Assembly (NCBI GenBank): GCA_026874595.1
Contig: CM049306.1
Location: 39,926,019-39,990,018, forward strand
DNA: 64,000 bases
Source of the DNA: Sipunculus nudus
Lineage: Eukaryota > Annelida > Sipuncula > Golfingiida > Sipunculidae
Direction of reading: 5' to 3'
Numbering within the stretch: the first letter of the stretch is position 1; every line of letters begins with the position of its first letter. A program made the position numbers and the translations under genes. Positions 23,901-35,820 of this stretch are shown piece by piece. Below the pieces are notes generated by a model, which saw only the letters and a list, made by a program, of their open reading frames with translations, did not search any database and had not been told where the DNA came from.

Positions 23901-26679
23901 AACTAATAAAAAATGGAAGGGTGATGTCGATCCCAGGATACACAGGCTTTTCATTTTGTTTATATTCACATGTTTATAACCAAACACATTTAACAAGGAC
24001 ATCTGACAGCAAGTCTGATAAACCAGAGAGAGCAAATGGTGTGTTGCAACTAGTTACCTTTCAGCTTTTGCCCAAAAGCAGCCAGCCACCTTCCGTTACA
24101 TAATTTATCAATTTAAAAACATGGGCGCATGTAGCTTATAGATAAACAAGCATATATATCCATCAGGACCATCACATGCATTATAAAAGCTTTCTCAGTG
24201 GGAATTACCTAAGTTCGTTAATATGTATGAAGAGTAAGCCAAAAAAGCACTTGCATTCTACAATTAAGACAGGTGAAAGACAGCTGGTTTTAATCTATAC
24301 ATATTCTATTTATTGATTATATATGCTTTGCAGAACCTAGATTGTGTCCAACAGCTGAAAGCACGGCTTCTGGAGCAATGTAAGGAGTGTGAGGCATCCA
24401 AACATGAAAAGCTGGCTGGATTGCTTCACAATGCTTCACATCAGATTGGTCTTGTTTTAAATGAAAGGTTTATCAACATTCCTCCACAGATAGCCCTGCC
24501 AGCTTTTGAAAGTTTATGGTGAGTCATAAATATAGTTTATTATGTCCCCCCCCCCACCCTCCAGGAGAGACATGTTTCCAGAGCCCTCGTCTGTTGTCAT
24601 GTAGGATACTAGTATCTTGTGAACGCGATAATTATTGAAGGGCTGCATATTTTCCTACAAAATTTGAAACACTCATTGTTCCTACCAAAATTTTGGACGA
24701 GTTTGACCCAGTAACCTTGACCTTCATCTTTAAGGTCAAGTCTGCCAAAATGTAAAATTTTTGTGAACCCCATAATTTTTTAAGTATTTCACATTTTGTC
24801 CTCAAATTTGGTACACAAATTGTTCTTGGGTGAGTTCTGTAATAGAACACATTTATGAAAAAAATAAATAAATGAATACTTAAATTTATATTTTGAAGCT
24901 AAAAATAATTTTGAAGTTATAAAAATACTTGACATCCTGATATAGACCTGTAAATAAATTTCAAGAAAATCTATATAAAACTGTGTACCAGTTAGCACAA
25001 ATATGCATGTGTATTATATGCAGAAAATCCCATCAGTTGAATTAGTCTTTAAAATACATATCAAAATCATTCTGTGATTAAATTTATTCAGTGCCTGTTT
25101 GTATTTTGTGTTACATTAAAACAGAGTTTGATGCTCAGGACAGGTGTCAAAATGCCTTATGTATTACAGGAAAGAAGTAGAACGAGCTAACAAGAAGAAG
25201 ATGAATTACCAGTTCAGCCATCTACTTATGATCAGTAAAACCTATAAATTTCCACAGGGGGCACCACCAGCACAGTTCGGTGACCGCACTTTTGTGAATA
25301 CAGAAGAAGAAATGTTCTTCAAGGTAAACTTTACTGGTCATGATGTCTAACTGAAAAACCATTTTTCTTTTGAAAACTAACATTGGTCATAGTTATTTTA
25401 AAAGTAAATTTTTGACTTTCAAATGACCTCCAAAGTTTAACATACACCAACAGAAATATTTCCACAATATACAGTGAAACCTTGCTTTAATACCACCTCA
25501 GTTTGGTGACCACCTCTCAGTGACAACCACTTTGTCATGGTCCTGAATATTTTTATTCTTAATATCATATATTTTTACCTAGGAATGGCCGGCACATATT
25601 TTGGTCCCAACAGGTGACCTCGACCTCACTGATTATGTGACCACAGAGTACAGAATAAACATTGCAGGCCAGGCATAGCCAAGGATGGGTGCAAACCAAT
25701 CCATTATATCACTTATTAGTTAAGGGCTGCATATCAAACATGTACAGGGCATAGATCAAGCGTGTTCATGGATAATTATATACCAGGACAGGAATGAATG
25801 CTTCCCTGTATCAAACATTTTTATCACTATTGCTTCTCAGATCCCTAATATTCTATGTTGATGCTTACTTTTAATGGTGTATGCACTATGCAGTGTATGC
25901 ACTTATGCACTGTGCAGCTTTAGCTTTTTATACGCCCATCATATGTCTGGAGTATAATGGTATACTTTTAGTGTCACTGCAATTATTTACCGGGACTTAG
26001 ACGGATTTTCACGAAACTCACCATAACTACTAGCCAAATGGTTATCTCACCCGAGTTCGATTATCGGCAACATCCACAAATATTTAATAAGGTCACTGGT
26101 CACAAGGCTAATTTGTGGTGTTGCTGCAATAACTTTAATGAAGAATTTTGATCAAACTCAACAGAAATGAATATCAATAAAATAACTCCCCTAAGTTTGA
26201 TTTCCAGCAAAATCCATGCATATTTAATGAGGTCAGAGGTCACCTGCACTTTGAGGCACCATAGTAAATTACCAAATATCCTATGGATTTTCATGAAACT
26301 CATTAATACATATTTACCAGTAGTGTTTTTCACCTAAATTACCTTTTCGTCAAAATTCACGCCTATTTAATGAGGTCAGAGGTCACCAGATACATGACGG
26401 GCGTATTATGCATGTTTGCGGTGCCCTTTTTTATTATATAATATTCTCCTCCTATTATTGAAGATAAACTTGTCTCTTTATTTTCATTTTCAGGAGTCTT
26501 CATTCAGCTTTCAGTACTCAGTGGCATCAGAGAGGGACACAGGTGTAGACAACTGGGATGATGATGAAGAGGATGGACTGCAACCTTTTAGGACTGTTAT
26601 GATTATTGATGCTGAAAAATTACCAACAATTATGGGAAAACTAAGGGAAGCCCTGGGACTTGCTGGACAGGCACAGTAA
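17956..26679 (+). CDS. BCCIP: BRCA2 and CDKN1A-interacting protein, complete (7 coding exons, 307 aa)
   Basis: BCCIP (yeast Bcp1) is a nuclear protein that binds BRCA2 and p21 in animals and assists a ribosomal protein in yeast. Exons: 17956-18099, 19732-19806, 20221-20301, 23242-23340, 24334-24518, 25170-25323, 26494-26679; all GT-AG, phases 0,0,0,0,2,0. The protein has an acidic N-terminus (residues ~18-45), then VEFEARSPEDHDFHGIRKLL and LFLKANINLSQLTDTIISQN, an Asp-rich loop in exon 4 (MDDDNDDDEDDDDDVFGLV), NERFINIPPQIALPAFESLW, HLLMISKTYKFPQG and FRTVMIIDAEKLPTIMGKLR. These match human BCCIP block by block, and the length fits 314-322 residues. I chose ATG 17956 (A at -3, G at +4, MAAPSKKR) over the in-frame ATGs at 17872 and 17953, because family members start with a short basic stretch. 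Confidence 0.95.
18100..19731 (+). other. BCCIP intron 1, nothing recognised
   Basis: This is AT-rich intron sequence. I found no coding exon, no inverted-repeat element and no RNA gene that I could support. Confidence 0.5.
21328..21947. mobile_element. 620-bp TIR element nested in the hAT-like MITE
   Basis: The ends are TAGTGGTGGG...CCCACCACTA. The flanks TTACCAAC (21320-21327) and ATACCAAC (21948-21955) match at 7 of 8 positions, which fits an aged 8-bp hAT-type duplication. The interior carries GATCGAT-rich inverted segments near both ends and no long reading frame. Confidence 0.78.
22089..22540 (-). mobile_element. Truncated inverted copy of the CAGACATGGGG hAT-like family
   Basis: The reverse complement matches 14070-14520 and 51400-51850, including the '(CTATTA)n', 'ggaagtaatagaaagtaat' and 'gatcaaggggctcacagg' blocks. 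The terminal CAGACATG is missing, so it is a fragment; it sits inside the 20751-22735 element. Whether it inserted there or was captured cannot be decided from one copy. Confidence 0.75.
22788..23062 (+). mobile_element. tRNA-derived SINE with pol III A and B boxes
   Basis: A near-consensus A box (22796-22807, TGGTGTAATGGT) lies 33 bp before a B box (22840-22850, AGTTCAAATCC), as in a tRNA head. A tRNA-unrelated body follows (22860-23040), ending 'cagactttacctttatggc' and an A/T-rich tail. The body recurs without the tRNA head at 61214-61433. A real tRNA gene is excluded because no cloverleaf acceptor stem closes around the boxes. Confidence 0.8.
25930..26407. mobile_element. Short repeat with ATACGCCC...GGGCGTAT ends in BCCIP intron 6
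   Basis: The left end ATACGCCCATCAT (25930) is inverted at the right as ATGACGGGCGTAT (26394-26406). The interior has three diverged units ending 'tttaatgaggtcagaggtca' (near 26090, 26230, 26370). Similar interior text occurs at 40600-40880. It ends about 90 bp before BCCIP exon 7. It resembles the subterminal-inverted-repeat plan of the HINE-like elements, but no CTAG end is visible. Confidence 0.6.
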
Positions 26680-26808
26680 AATTTAATGTTCAACTGACAA
26701 ACAGTCAAACAGACTGGTTTCCAGATCTGCTGCTCTTGCAATCCTCTAGCAGGGCTGTTTGCAACTGCTCCCCCCACCCCCACCCCCCATGAAATCTGGG
26801 TAAAAGGC

Positions 26809-27126
26809 AATAAAGATGGCACAGGTTCTTGCATAATGTGAAGTTGTGCAAAACCAATTTGCTCACGTTATTAAATTTGGTTTTACCCCATGGCCCTTAT
26901 GTTGGTTTGTTTTGACAGGTGGTTTTGTTTTTTTAATGTCAGTAATACCCATTATTTCATAAGTCTCAACCTTGGGGGAAATGTGTCTGTCAACAACATA
27001 CATTTTAAAAGTTTGTAGACACACTGTAGACTCCAACCCCCCCCCCCCCCCCAGTCTGGTTTGTCCCCCCACCCCCACCCTGTCCTTTGTGTTTTACATT
27101 GTACAGCCCTGCTGGACCTGAATAAA
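26809..27126 (+). terminator. BCCIP: Candidate BCCIP polyadenylation signals (AATAAA at 26809 and 27121)
   Basis: Two AATAAA hexamers follow the BCCIP stop codon by 130 and 442 bases. Either would give a short 3' UTR. The stretch between them holds C-rich runs (26770-26788 and 27037-27052). The choice between the sites cannot be made from sequence alone. Confidence 0.4.
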
Positions 27127-28063
27127 CTTGATGAATTTCTGAAATGGTCAGTACCGTCATAGACTGTTAGGACTTGATCCTTTATGCAACTTATTGTGAC
27201 ACCAGTCATGTATATTGAGTAATAGAAAACTTACTGCTGTGACCTTTATAATATCAACACTGAAAACATTGGAAAAAATCTCGAAGTTCTTTCAGGTTTT
27301 CTCAAAACTCTTTTCTTTAGTATATTTTTCAATAATTTTGTTATTCCTGCATCACTTCATAGGTATTGTGTTGGATAACTTTAATATCTGTGACATACTT
27401 ATTTGCCATTTTACCAGTTGTACAACACATAATGGGTAAAACTTATAGTTATTGGTGTAACAGAAAAGTTTGCTTTGGCATATCTTCATGTTTAGGAATC
27501 ATTACCTAAAGTTCAAGGTGTAACCAAAGAAAGGTTTCACCTTTAAAACCAAATAGTTTTTTTTAGACAGGCAAGAAGGTTTAATTTTTCTTTATGGTAA
27601 TTTTGTCAGTTTTATGTATTATGGTATACATTCATTGACCATATTGGTTAAACGAGGTGGTCTGGTGAGATTTTTGCCATAGGTTTAAGATTGTGTGAGA
27701 GAAAGGTCAGATAAAAGGTAACAGATGGTTCTATTTTGCACCTGAAAAAATATATACATTTATGTATATATATATAGGGTCATATAAATGAGGGCATCAT
27801 TACAGAGTTTTGCAAAGCAAGATCTTGTGGTTGCTGTAATGTTAAAGGATTTCATTAAAGATATGCATACCTAAACCTTCAGTCAGTTGTCATTCTTAAT
27901 AACCATCTAATAAATGTTCTGAATCCATCCACCAAGGCATTCTGGCACCTGGGCAAAAGACATACCTCCATGATGTTAATTAGGTCACCATGGCCTCATT
28001 TTCTTAACTGTTATGGTGTTCATAGTTCAAACAGTCTGAATCTGTAGACCCAGTGATTATAAA
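27127..28063. other. Gene-free spacer downstream of BCCIP, nothing recognised
   Basis: This is AT-rich unique-looking sequence with a short (TA)n near 27768. No splice-supported exon, RNA gene or element end could be seen. Confidence 0.45.
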
Positions 28064-29496
28064 CTAGATATTTCTTGGCACCGCAGGTGCCATAGTATCC
28101 CCAGACAATTAACCCTCTCCTCCCAGCCTCAAAGAATAGGATCCCATGTTGAATTCAGATGCAGAGACTGACACTTGGCAAGCCACCATGGTTTCTTATA
28201 AGTATGGGCATATTTAAGGTAAAGGTCACTCTCATAGGAGAGGTCATGATCCAAATTAAAAAAATATATCATTCAATAACCCATATCTATATACATGATA
28301 TGAAAGAAATCTGTCCATTAGTTTTTAAACTTCTCATGCTCACAGTGCTGTGAAGTGGCAATGGTGGGGTATTACAAGGTGCAAAAGCAAGAAAACGACA
28401 CACGGTGGCACCACCTGTATTTTGCAGAAGAGAAAAAACATCCAAGATTTAAAAAAAAAATTTTTAAATTAAATTAAAAAAAAAAAATTGTTTTTAACTT
28501 ACAAATATATATATGCATGATATGAAAGAAATCTATCCTTTAGTTTTCAATTTATCATGCTAACAGTGCTGTCAAGTGGCAATGGTGGGGTATGAACAGG
28601 CACATTAACAAAAGCAAGAAAACGACACAAGGTGGCGCCATCTGTATTAGCATAATCGCTGCTATGACCTTGAAAAAATTCATCAAGGTCATCCATGTTC
28701 GAACTTGAGCTAGCCGTTGATAAGATGCATCAAACCTGTGGGTTTGGTGACTGTACCTCAAATTCTTACAAAGTTATTGCGTTAACATCATTTTAACAAG
28801 AAAACGACACAAGGTGGCGCCACCTGTCTTCTGCAAAATACAAAGCTATCCGAGATCTTCGGTCAATTTGATTTTTGGATCATTCCGTGTATCCCTAGCT
28901 TACTGAGATATTAAAGATTTTGTGTGAATTTCAACAAATATGGGAATATTCAAAGTCAAGGCCACTCATAGGAAAGGTCATGACCCCAATTTAAATAAAC
29001 ATTATCCCATACACCATATCTATGTATATGCATGATATAAAAGAAATCTGTCCATTAGTTTTTGACTTATAATGCTCACAGTACTGTCAAGTGGCAATTT
29101 AGGGGGTATTAAAAGGCACAAAAACAAGTAATGAATAATGGCGCCACCAGTTTCTGGAACATGACAACCCCATCCATGATCTTCGATCAACTTGATTTTG
29201 GGATCAATCCATGCAAGATTTCTTGAGATATTTAAGAATTTGTGTGATTTTCCCCAAATTTGGACCTATTCAAGGTCAAGGACACTCTCCTAGTGAAGGT
29301 CATGACCACATTCTAAATAGGCGTCGTCCTCTCAACCATATCTATACATATACCAAGTTAGGTAAAGATCCGTGAAATATTTTTGGAGTTATCGCGCCAA
29401 CAAGATTTATATGCGGCGGCGGCGGTGGCGGCGGCGGTGGCAGCGGTGGGACTGGTATGAAAACATAGTATCCCCTGACTTTGTCTCGGGATACAA
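28064..29496 (-). mobile_element. HINE/Helentron-like element, second family (minus orientation)
   Basis: Read on the minus strand, the 5' end at about 29496 is a hairpin TATCCCGAGAC...GTCAGGGGATA. A (CCG)n-type tract follows (29415-29450), then four diverged units with the palindrome (28812 perfect; 28404, 28631 and ~29137 variant). The 3' part is a GGGGATAC subterminal repeat, the hairpin GGCACC/GGTGCC (28078-28092) and CTAG (28064-28067) before TTT. The sequence differs from the 7662-9131 family but the parts come in the same order. It is non-coding; an A/T homopolymer-rich stretch lies near 28450-28495. Confidence 0.7.
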
Positions 29497-29838
29497 TTAA
29501 AAAATACAGGTAACTATAGTTACTGCTGACCATGTGATTTACATTACAGAATAGGTCCCTCCATAAATTGAAAGAAAAGGCAGGAACACATTTTTGCTAA
29601 TATCCTACCCCCATATTTTCTACCAGCTAGAAAGACAAGGGACCCATGGGTCACGGCGCTCAGCTGATTGTGATTGGACCATAAATGATTCTCCATTGTG
29701 ATACTATATCGAATCGATAAAGCTTATGAATATTATGGACATGTTGGGCTATTATAAAGGAATGTAATGTAATATGTGAGTAAATAATAAATGAAATAAC
29801 CTGATGGATTAACAGAGTAAAATATAGTGGTTTATTTT

Positions 29839-30048
29839 TTATTTATTTAGGAGGGGTTGAAAATTGCGATATATCTGAGCAAATATGAATGCAATGACAG
29901 CAGTAATAAGCAGTAGTAGAATGATGAATAGGCTATTTGTTGAAGGATCTATAGTGTATGGAAGTCTGCAAGATTTCAATTTGACAGATATGATGTTATG
30001 ATTTACTATGCTGATGAGGGGATTTATGAATTTGTTACGGCATGACAA
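29839..30048 (-). CDS. Small ORF or terminal exon with a C-terminal membrane segment, unrecognised
   Basis: The 69-codon frame ends ...DPSTNSLFIILLLLITAVIA, then FIFAQIYRNFQPLLNK and a stop. This is a single 20-residue hydrophobic segment near the C-terminus followed by a short polar tail, as in tail-anchored proteins. A plausible acceptor (cttgcag) lies inside it at about 29971, so only LPYTIDPSTNS... onward may be coding, as a last exon. AATAAA motifs overlap and follow the stop on the minus strand. I found no upstream exon and no family match; chance is possible. Confidence 0.25.
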   Translation of the reverse strand: MSCRNKFINPLISIVNHNIISVKLKSCRLPYTIDPSTNSLFIILLLLITAVIAFIFAQIYRNFQPLLNK

Positions 30049-30969
30049 ATCTCTTCAGTCTTGACAATGTACATTATTTTGATGCCCACTATGTCTACAT
30101 ATTACACAATATTGATATGATTTCTGGCATGTACATTGGTACCTATGGACGAATATTATACAAAATATTAAAGTATGAATATATCTGATTCAACTTGTTC
30201 TTTTTTACTGAGGCTGACATTGGGATGGGGCTCAGAGAAGGGAACAGTGAGGGCAGCTATGAGGTGGATGTAGAGAGAGAGAGAGAGACAGAGACAGAGA
30301 GAGAGACAGAGAGAGAGACAGACAGAGGGGATGGAGGATTCAACAGTACTTAAACACCTGGAAGGTTAAAATCTAAAATATTATGAAAAGCAGATAAAGT
30401 CTGATCGGAAAAGGTAATCTTGGCCATGGTTGGTTTATATGATTAAAGAAATTGTTGCAAATAATATTTTGAGATCTGACCATGTGTTTCCATCGGTTAC
30501 CTTTTTGATAAGCTGTTGACAGTTCAACAGTTTACAGATTTGTTTAATGAGATCCAATTATTTTAATCAACCTATTTTTTATTTAATCATATGTATACAG
30601 TAGCAATAAAGTCCCCACTTGACAGGTGGAAGGATTGACGGGGGGAGGGGGTAATGATGGGAGTTAAAACGCCTCAGTCTTTCTGTATATATTATCTTTA
30701 ATTATTAAATTTTATGGAAAAGCAATAGAACTATTGTTCACAGTGCCAAAGAGCAAGGACTCTATGGGGTGGGGGAAGGGGATGGTGGGAGTTACAGCAC
30801 CCTTGCATATTCATACAGGATATTAAATTGAATTCAAGTGCTTACAGAGAAAAATGTTTATTCATAATTATTAAATATTTAAGCAGGCAGAAAGGTGGAG
30901 AAACAAAGCAAATCATTTTTATTCCCATTCTACTGAGCCATACATCATTTTTTCCAGGTTTAAAAATGT

Positions 30970-30985
30970 AACTACATATTTACAG

Positions 30986-31035
<50 letters not shown>
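30970..31035. repeat. (TA)n microsatellite, preceded and followed by (GA)n tracts
   Basis: A long TA run lies at about 30988-31035. (GA)n/(GAGACA)n tracts occupy 30272-30327 and 31153-31223. They are low-complexity, with no gene in 29500-31370 apart from the small candidate ORF at 29839-30048. Confidence 0.9.
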
Positions 31036-31037
<2 letters not shown>

Positions 31038-31369
31038 CAGTTGATTCACATTTCTAAATTGCTTCAACATTCATAGCTAATTAATCTGGTTTATAGTACC
31101 TGTCAACAGAATGGGGTGCAGGGAGAATGGGAGGCTTAGGGGTGAGAGAGAATGGGAGAGAGAGAGAGAGAAAGAGAGAATGAGCTAGACTGTCATGGAG
31201 AGAGAGAGAGAGAGAGCGAGATAAGAGAGGGAGGCTCTGGTATTTACTGCCTGACCCAGCCTGACCCAGACAATCACAGAGGCAGTTGCTAGGTCAGAAG
31301 TTGAACTGGTTATGTAATACTGCCCAAGCACACATTTCACTGACTTGATGATAACAATCAAAGCATGGT

Positions 31370-32714
31370 GCTTGAAAACTTGAATGACATCTACAGTTTT
31401 TGATCAATTGGTTTCAAATTTCAGATTTTAACAGATGAAATGCTTATGTGTACATGCTGTGAAAATTAAATCCACAGCACTAACACTAGTAACAGGAAAT
31501 AAATGTCCACTGTAAGTCATGTTAATTATCATGCATGCTTTTTACAAATGAGTTAACTGTTATTCAATAATTTCACGTTGCCCATTGCCAAAAGTACCAC
31601 TAGCACAAATGATATGAGAGTTAAACTATTAATTAAAAATTAATTGGAATTATTTGGCAAAATATAATTTTAATTGAAAAATATTAACAGTAACATTTGA
31701 AAAGATTTCTTTTAATAATATAATTGAAATAAATGGTTAAAATAAATTATAAAATATATTCATGAATGCATTAATGAATAAACTTTGAAAGTATTTGCAC
31801 TCAAACCAATAAATTCTTAAAATTATTGTTTATTGTTATGTTTTTGGCCAAACAATTACAAGAGGGGGGGGGGGGGGGGGTTGAATAGCTATATCCAGCT
31901 GAGGCCACCCAAGAGCTGGCTGGCTGCAATATATGCCTCCCTTCAAGCATGAAAGGTCAATATGGGGACATATAGAGGGGCTTCAGTACAGCCTAGGTGT
32001 GACATGGTCTCATAAAAAATGTAATAAAAGCTAGTTTTTAGTCAATTCCTTTCAAATTTCAGAATTTAGAAGCTGAAATCCTTACGTGTGCATGATATGA
32101 AATTTAAACGAACAGTACTTACAGGGAAAAAACATGCCATGCCCAAATTAGGGCAAAATTTTAGGTACTGATTTCATATTTATGCATATAACTTATAAAA
32201 TTTGAAAAAATCAGATCTAATTTTCGGTATACAATTGAATCTTGATTAAATGGAGTTATATCCCTGAAAAGAAGTCTCTAGCTTTAGCCATTCTTATGTT
32301 AAGTGAGTAAATATATTTCCTGATTTTTTATGAGGTGCATTATGTTCCTGCCCATAACTTCAACATATTACGCAATACTGACCTAATTTTTGGTATGTAC
32401 ATAGAAAATGTATGCAAGAATATGCATATTCACTATGATCAAAATCAGATTAGTGGTTTTGATATTAGGCAGTCTTATAGTGTAACAATGGTTTTTTTAT
32501 GGAAAACGGAGGTTTTTCTTAATATCTCGAAGGAACGAAGTCCTAATGACCCAATTTTCAGTATGGTAAGAGATTTTGGAGACATCTAACTGTGTGCCGA
32601 ATTTGGGATTCGTAGGTCTAATGGTTTCAAAACGTGCCGGTTTAACGGACGGACCGGCAGCTGACAAAGGACCACGACTATAGCTCAGATGACTTATAGT
32701 CAGCTGAGCTAATA
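31370..32714 (-). mobile_element. Repeat family E copy with terminal AGCTCAG hairpin
   Basis: The right border carries the hairpin AGCTCAGATGAC...GTCAGCTGAGCT (32682-32710), preceded by a GGACGGACCGGCAG tract. The interior has diverged units ('gtttcaaatttcagaattt..agctgaaat', 'aacagtacttacagggaaa'; near 31400 and 32050). The same hairpin begins the element at 62995 and ends one at 45686-45714. The left border is not clear, and a 17-G run (31864-31880) interrupts the copy. Confidence 0.55.
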
Positions 32715-32719
32715 AACCA

Positions 32720-34214
32720 CATTTGTGGAAGCCTGTTTAATAGGCACCATCAGGGTTGTGCATATATTGCATGACAGTCAATTAAGGGTTTAAAGTTATG
32801 GCTTCACTAATGTTAAGAAATTACTGGACACTGAATGCCAACACTGGATAAAATTCTTGTCAATTAGTTAAGCAAAACAGTATCAGAACACCTATTAGAT
32901 AGTCTTGGCAGTGAGCCTGTGATCTTGTATAATAGGGTTATGAGACAATTTGCTAATTTGTGACATTTTTTTCACATATTGTAATTGTAATGTGGCCAGT
33001 CCTTTTGTGCTCTAATTGTTGAATATAGAACAACCGGTCCAATTATTGTGTGTCTTAGTAACGGTACACATTAAGATCTTCCACTTTCCATTGTCACTGC
33101 AAATTTGGCCAGACCTGCTTTTAAGATGCACCTGATTTTATGATGCAATTTTTCAAGACTGACATTCATCCATTGATTTCACATGCAAACATCAAGAACA
33201 CAGAACCTTATTTATACTACACTTTATAAAAGTGTAACAGAGTTGTATTACATATATACATATTTTACAAATTCACAAATACAAGGAATGGCAGTGACAG
33301 GTTTGCAAACCAAGACATAACAAACAACCATACATCATTCAACACAACCACACAGCATCAGTTTTGTCCATGTACATGATATGATCAGACACACACAATA
33401 CTTTAAACAAATTTTAAACAGGATGCAGACACACAATACTTATTTAAACAAATCAAGTATGATGGACTACAGATAAGCAGCAGTCATCTTAAAAGGTACA
33501 CAAATTTTAAACAGGATGTTTAGTTCTATACCGGGTATTTGCACCTCATGCCAAGAGACATTCCAGGACACTGAAGGCCCTTTTCAACAATTTTCTAGGT
33601 CCTAAGTGTCCTATCACATTTCGTTTTAGATTAATTGAATAACTTATATATTAAATGTCTCATACCATTAAGTTTATATTCTGGCATTTTGGATATGCAA
33701 AAAACATGCGTCAAAAGTTTACTGTGTTAATGAAAGGACTTGTACAAGGGTTGTAACATTTTGCATTATGTAAGGTCTGTTAAGCATACTGGAAATTAGT
33801 AGATATGTCCTCCCCAAATCATTAAGGTAACTTTTCCATCACTTACAAGGACCTGAAGGGCAAAAAACAAGATTTCAATGGCTTTCAAAGCCTCAAATAG
33901 TTTTTAAAAAGTTCATGACTTTCCAAGTTTTCATGGACCTGCTGAAACACTGAATATATGAAATTTTTTTTTAACATTTCTGCACTGATCCAGAAAATAA
34001 TGCAGACCAACATTTTTTCTGTGTACCTCTTGATCCCTATACAGACTTGCATGGCTGAAACCAGTGGAACTGTGCATTGCTCACTGAGACAGCAGACAAG
34101 TTTGATTCCCATGACAGGCTACCTATAACACTGAAAGTGTTTCCACTGGAACTGAATGTTTGGCTTAATATGGGGTATCTGCATTATACTTATTCCAGTT
34201 AGTTATAACATACC
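32720..34214. other. Gene-free spacer, nothing recognised
   Basis: This is AT-rich sequence between repeats. No exon, RNA or element border could be supported on either strand. Confidence 0.4.
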
Positions 34215-34227
34215 ACATGATACAGCT

Positions 34228-34411
34228 TTGAAATGCCGTGCTAGTCTGTTACTTACAAAAGTAATGTAAATGGTTGACACCTTTTGAAAAAGACTAGCTG
34301 TGTGTTAACAGCTCCATTTACACCTGAGGAAGGGGGCCGAGCACCCGAAAGCTTGTGTACAAGAACCCACACACAGCTAGTCTTTTTCAAAAGGTGTCAA
34401 CCATTTAAATT
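34228..34411 (+). mobile_element. 184-bp retro-type insertion with 43-bp hairpin arms and 13-bp duplication
   Basis: The direct repeat ACATGATACAGCT flanks it at 34215-34227 and 34412-34424. Inside, an arm at 34263-34305 is inverted at 34369-34411 with about one mismatch. The loop contains CTGAGGAAGGGGGCC...CACCCGAAAGCTTGT (34324-34355). Its CTGANGA...GAAA order recalls hammerhead ribozymes of Penelope-like elements and retrozymes. The catalytic UH step after stem III is not seen, so an active ribozyme is not claimed. The long target duplication fits reverse-transcription-based insertion. Confidence 0.7.
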
Positions 34412-34911
34412 ACATGATACAGCTGCATAATAAGGATTTCTTCATGACTGATTCATATTTACATGCTCTTGATTTTGATGTGATTTTTGTCTGGGACTGT
34501 ACATGACAGTTTGTGATCACCTGCAACTGTTTGTGACTGTGGATCAACAACCAGTTCAAGGGTTTTCCTTTGATTTTTATAGCTGATAAACTGAAAAAGA
34601 CTGCGTCTGCATATGTAATGGACTTCAAGAGCAAACACATACCCTACTCAACATAATCCTTGTGGAACTATTGTGGAACACTATCACAGTACCTATCCGT
34701 CTCAGTTCTTGCTTATTTTTTCACATATTTGGAATTTACTTTTCCTTTTGTGGTATAAGGGAGTCATATATGGTCAGACATGAGCAATCAGTTTGATAAT
34801 AATCACATCGCAAGCATCACCCATACAATCACTAATAATTGGAACAGTCCCAAGAGTGATGTCAGAAACCTTACAATCATCTAAGAGTCCCATCGCAAGT
34901 CCAGCTCAATA

Positions 34912-35449
34912 TAGTCCATTTCACCACCTGCTGTCCACCTGTTTTTTGTAGATGATATACTTAAAAGTTTATGTTTTTCAATATTTTCAAAGTAAACAAC
35001 ATATGGAAGTGACAACCTAATATGGCAGTTAAGAATTTTACAATAAATACCCCGTTAATGTTTCACAACATTTTAGTCTCTTTATCATGATCTGGCAGAT
35101 ATGGTGTGTCCTTCCATAAGTAGCCATCTTCGTTTTAGCTGGTTATATTTTTTAGAGTGTTTACATGAGATCATCCAATCAGCAGCTGTCAGTTGAGGCT
35201 GTTTTTGCATGTGACCAATGACCTTGACTACCATAAATGGGTCTGATATGTTGTAAAATGTAGACTGATTTCTCATATTTTCAGAAAATTCTGTTACTGA
35301 AATATGGCATAAGGTAGGAATTTAGTTACCTAGTTGAAAATTAGGTTCTGTAATCCTCTCCTCTACACTATAATTGTTTCCCTTGAAATGTACCTAATAA
35401 AAATTTTCATAGCAAAAATCAGGTGGACATGAGGGGATGAAACGGACTA
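34912..35449. mobile_element. TA-flanked MITE, copy 1 (TIR ~35 bp)
   Basis: The left end TAGTCCATTTCACC...GTCCACCTG is inverted at the right as CAGGTGGACATGAGGGG...GGACTATA. TA lies at both borders, as for Tc1/mariner-type insertions. A second copy in the same orientation lies at about 52745-53272. Non-coding. Confidence 0.75.
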
Positions 35450-35820
35450 TAGCAATTCACATGTACTTAAAACTGTCAACCATTCGCAGAGCCCTTGCAA
35501 TTTTAGGTGCATCACCAGTGGATGGCAGGCTCAACTCATTTTCATGTTTATAATATGAAATGTAGCAAAATATAATCTGATGATATGTTTGTGGCAGCTA
35601 ATGGAAAAGCTGATAACATGTTGATACAAAGGTTCAGCATCTGGACAAACTAGTGTTGATTTTCACCGAGGTTAACTAGCAGGATCTGATGGAGCTTGAA
35701 CGATCCTGACTCGCCCCTAACTCAGAACATCTTGAGTCACTCTGTAAAATAACAGGAGCGGTGTCCCCTGGAGCAAACAAAACACAATAAATGAAATAAA
35801 CTCACTTCTTCTATCACAGT

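Noticed and set aside
34324-34366. Active hammerhead ribozyme
   Set aside because: The CTGANGA and GAAA boxes are in order, but an extra A precedes stem II and no U-H cleavage step follows stem III; only resemblance is claimed.
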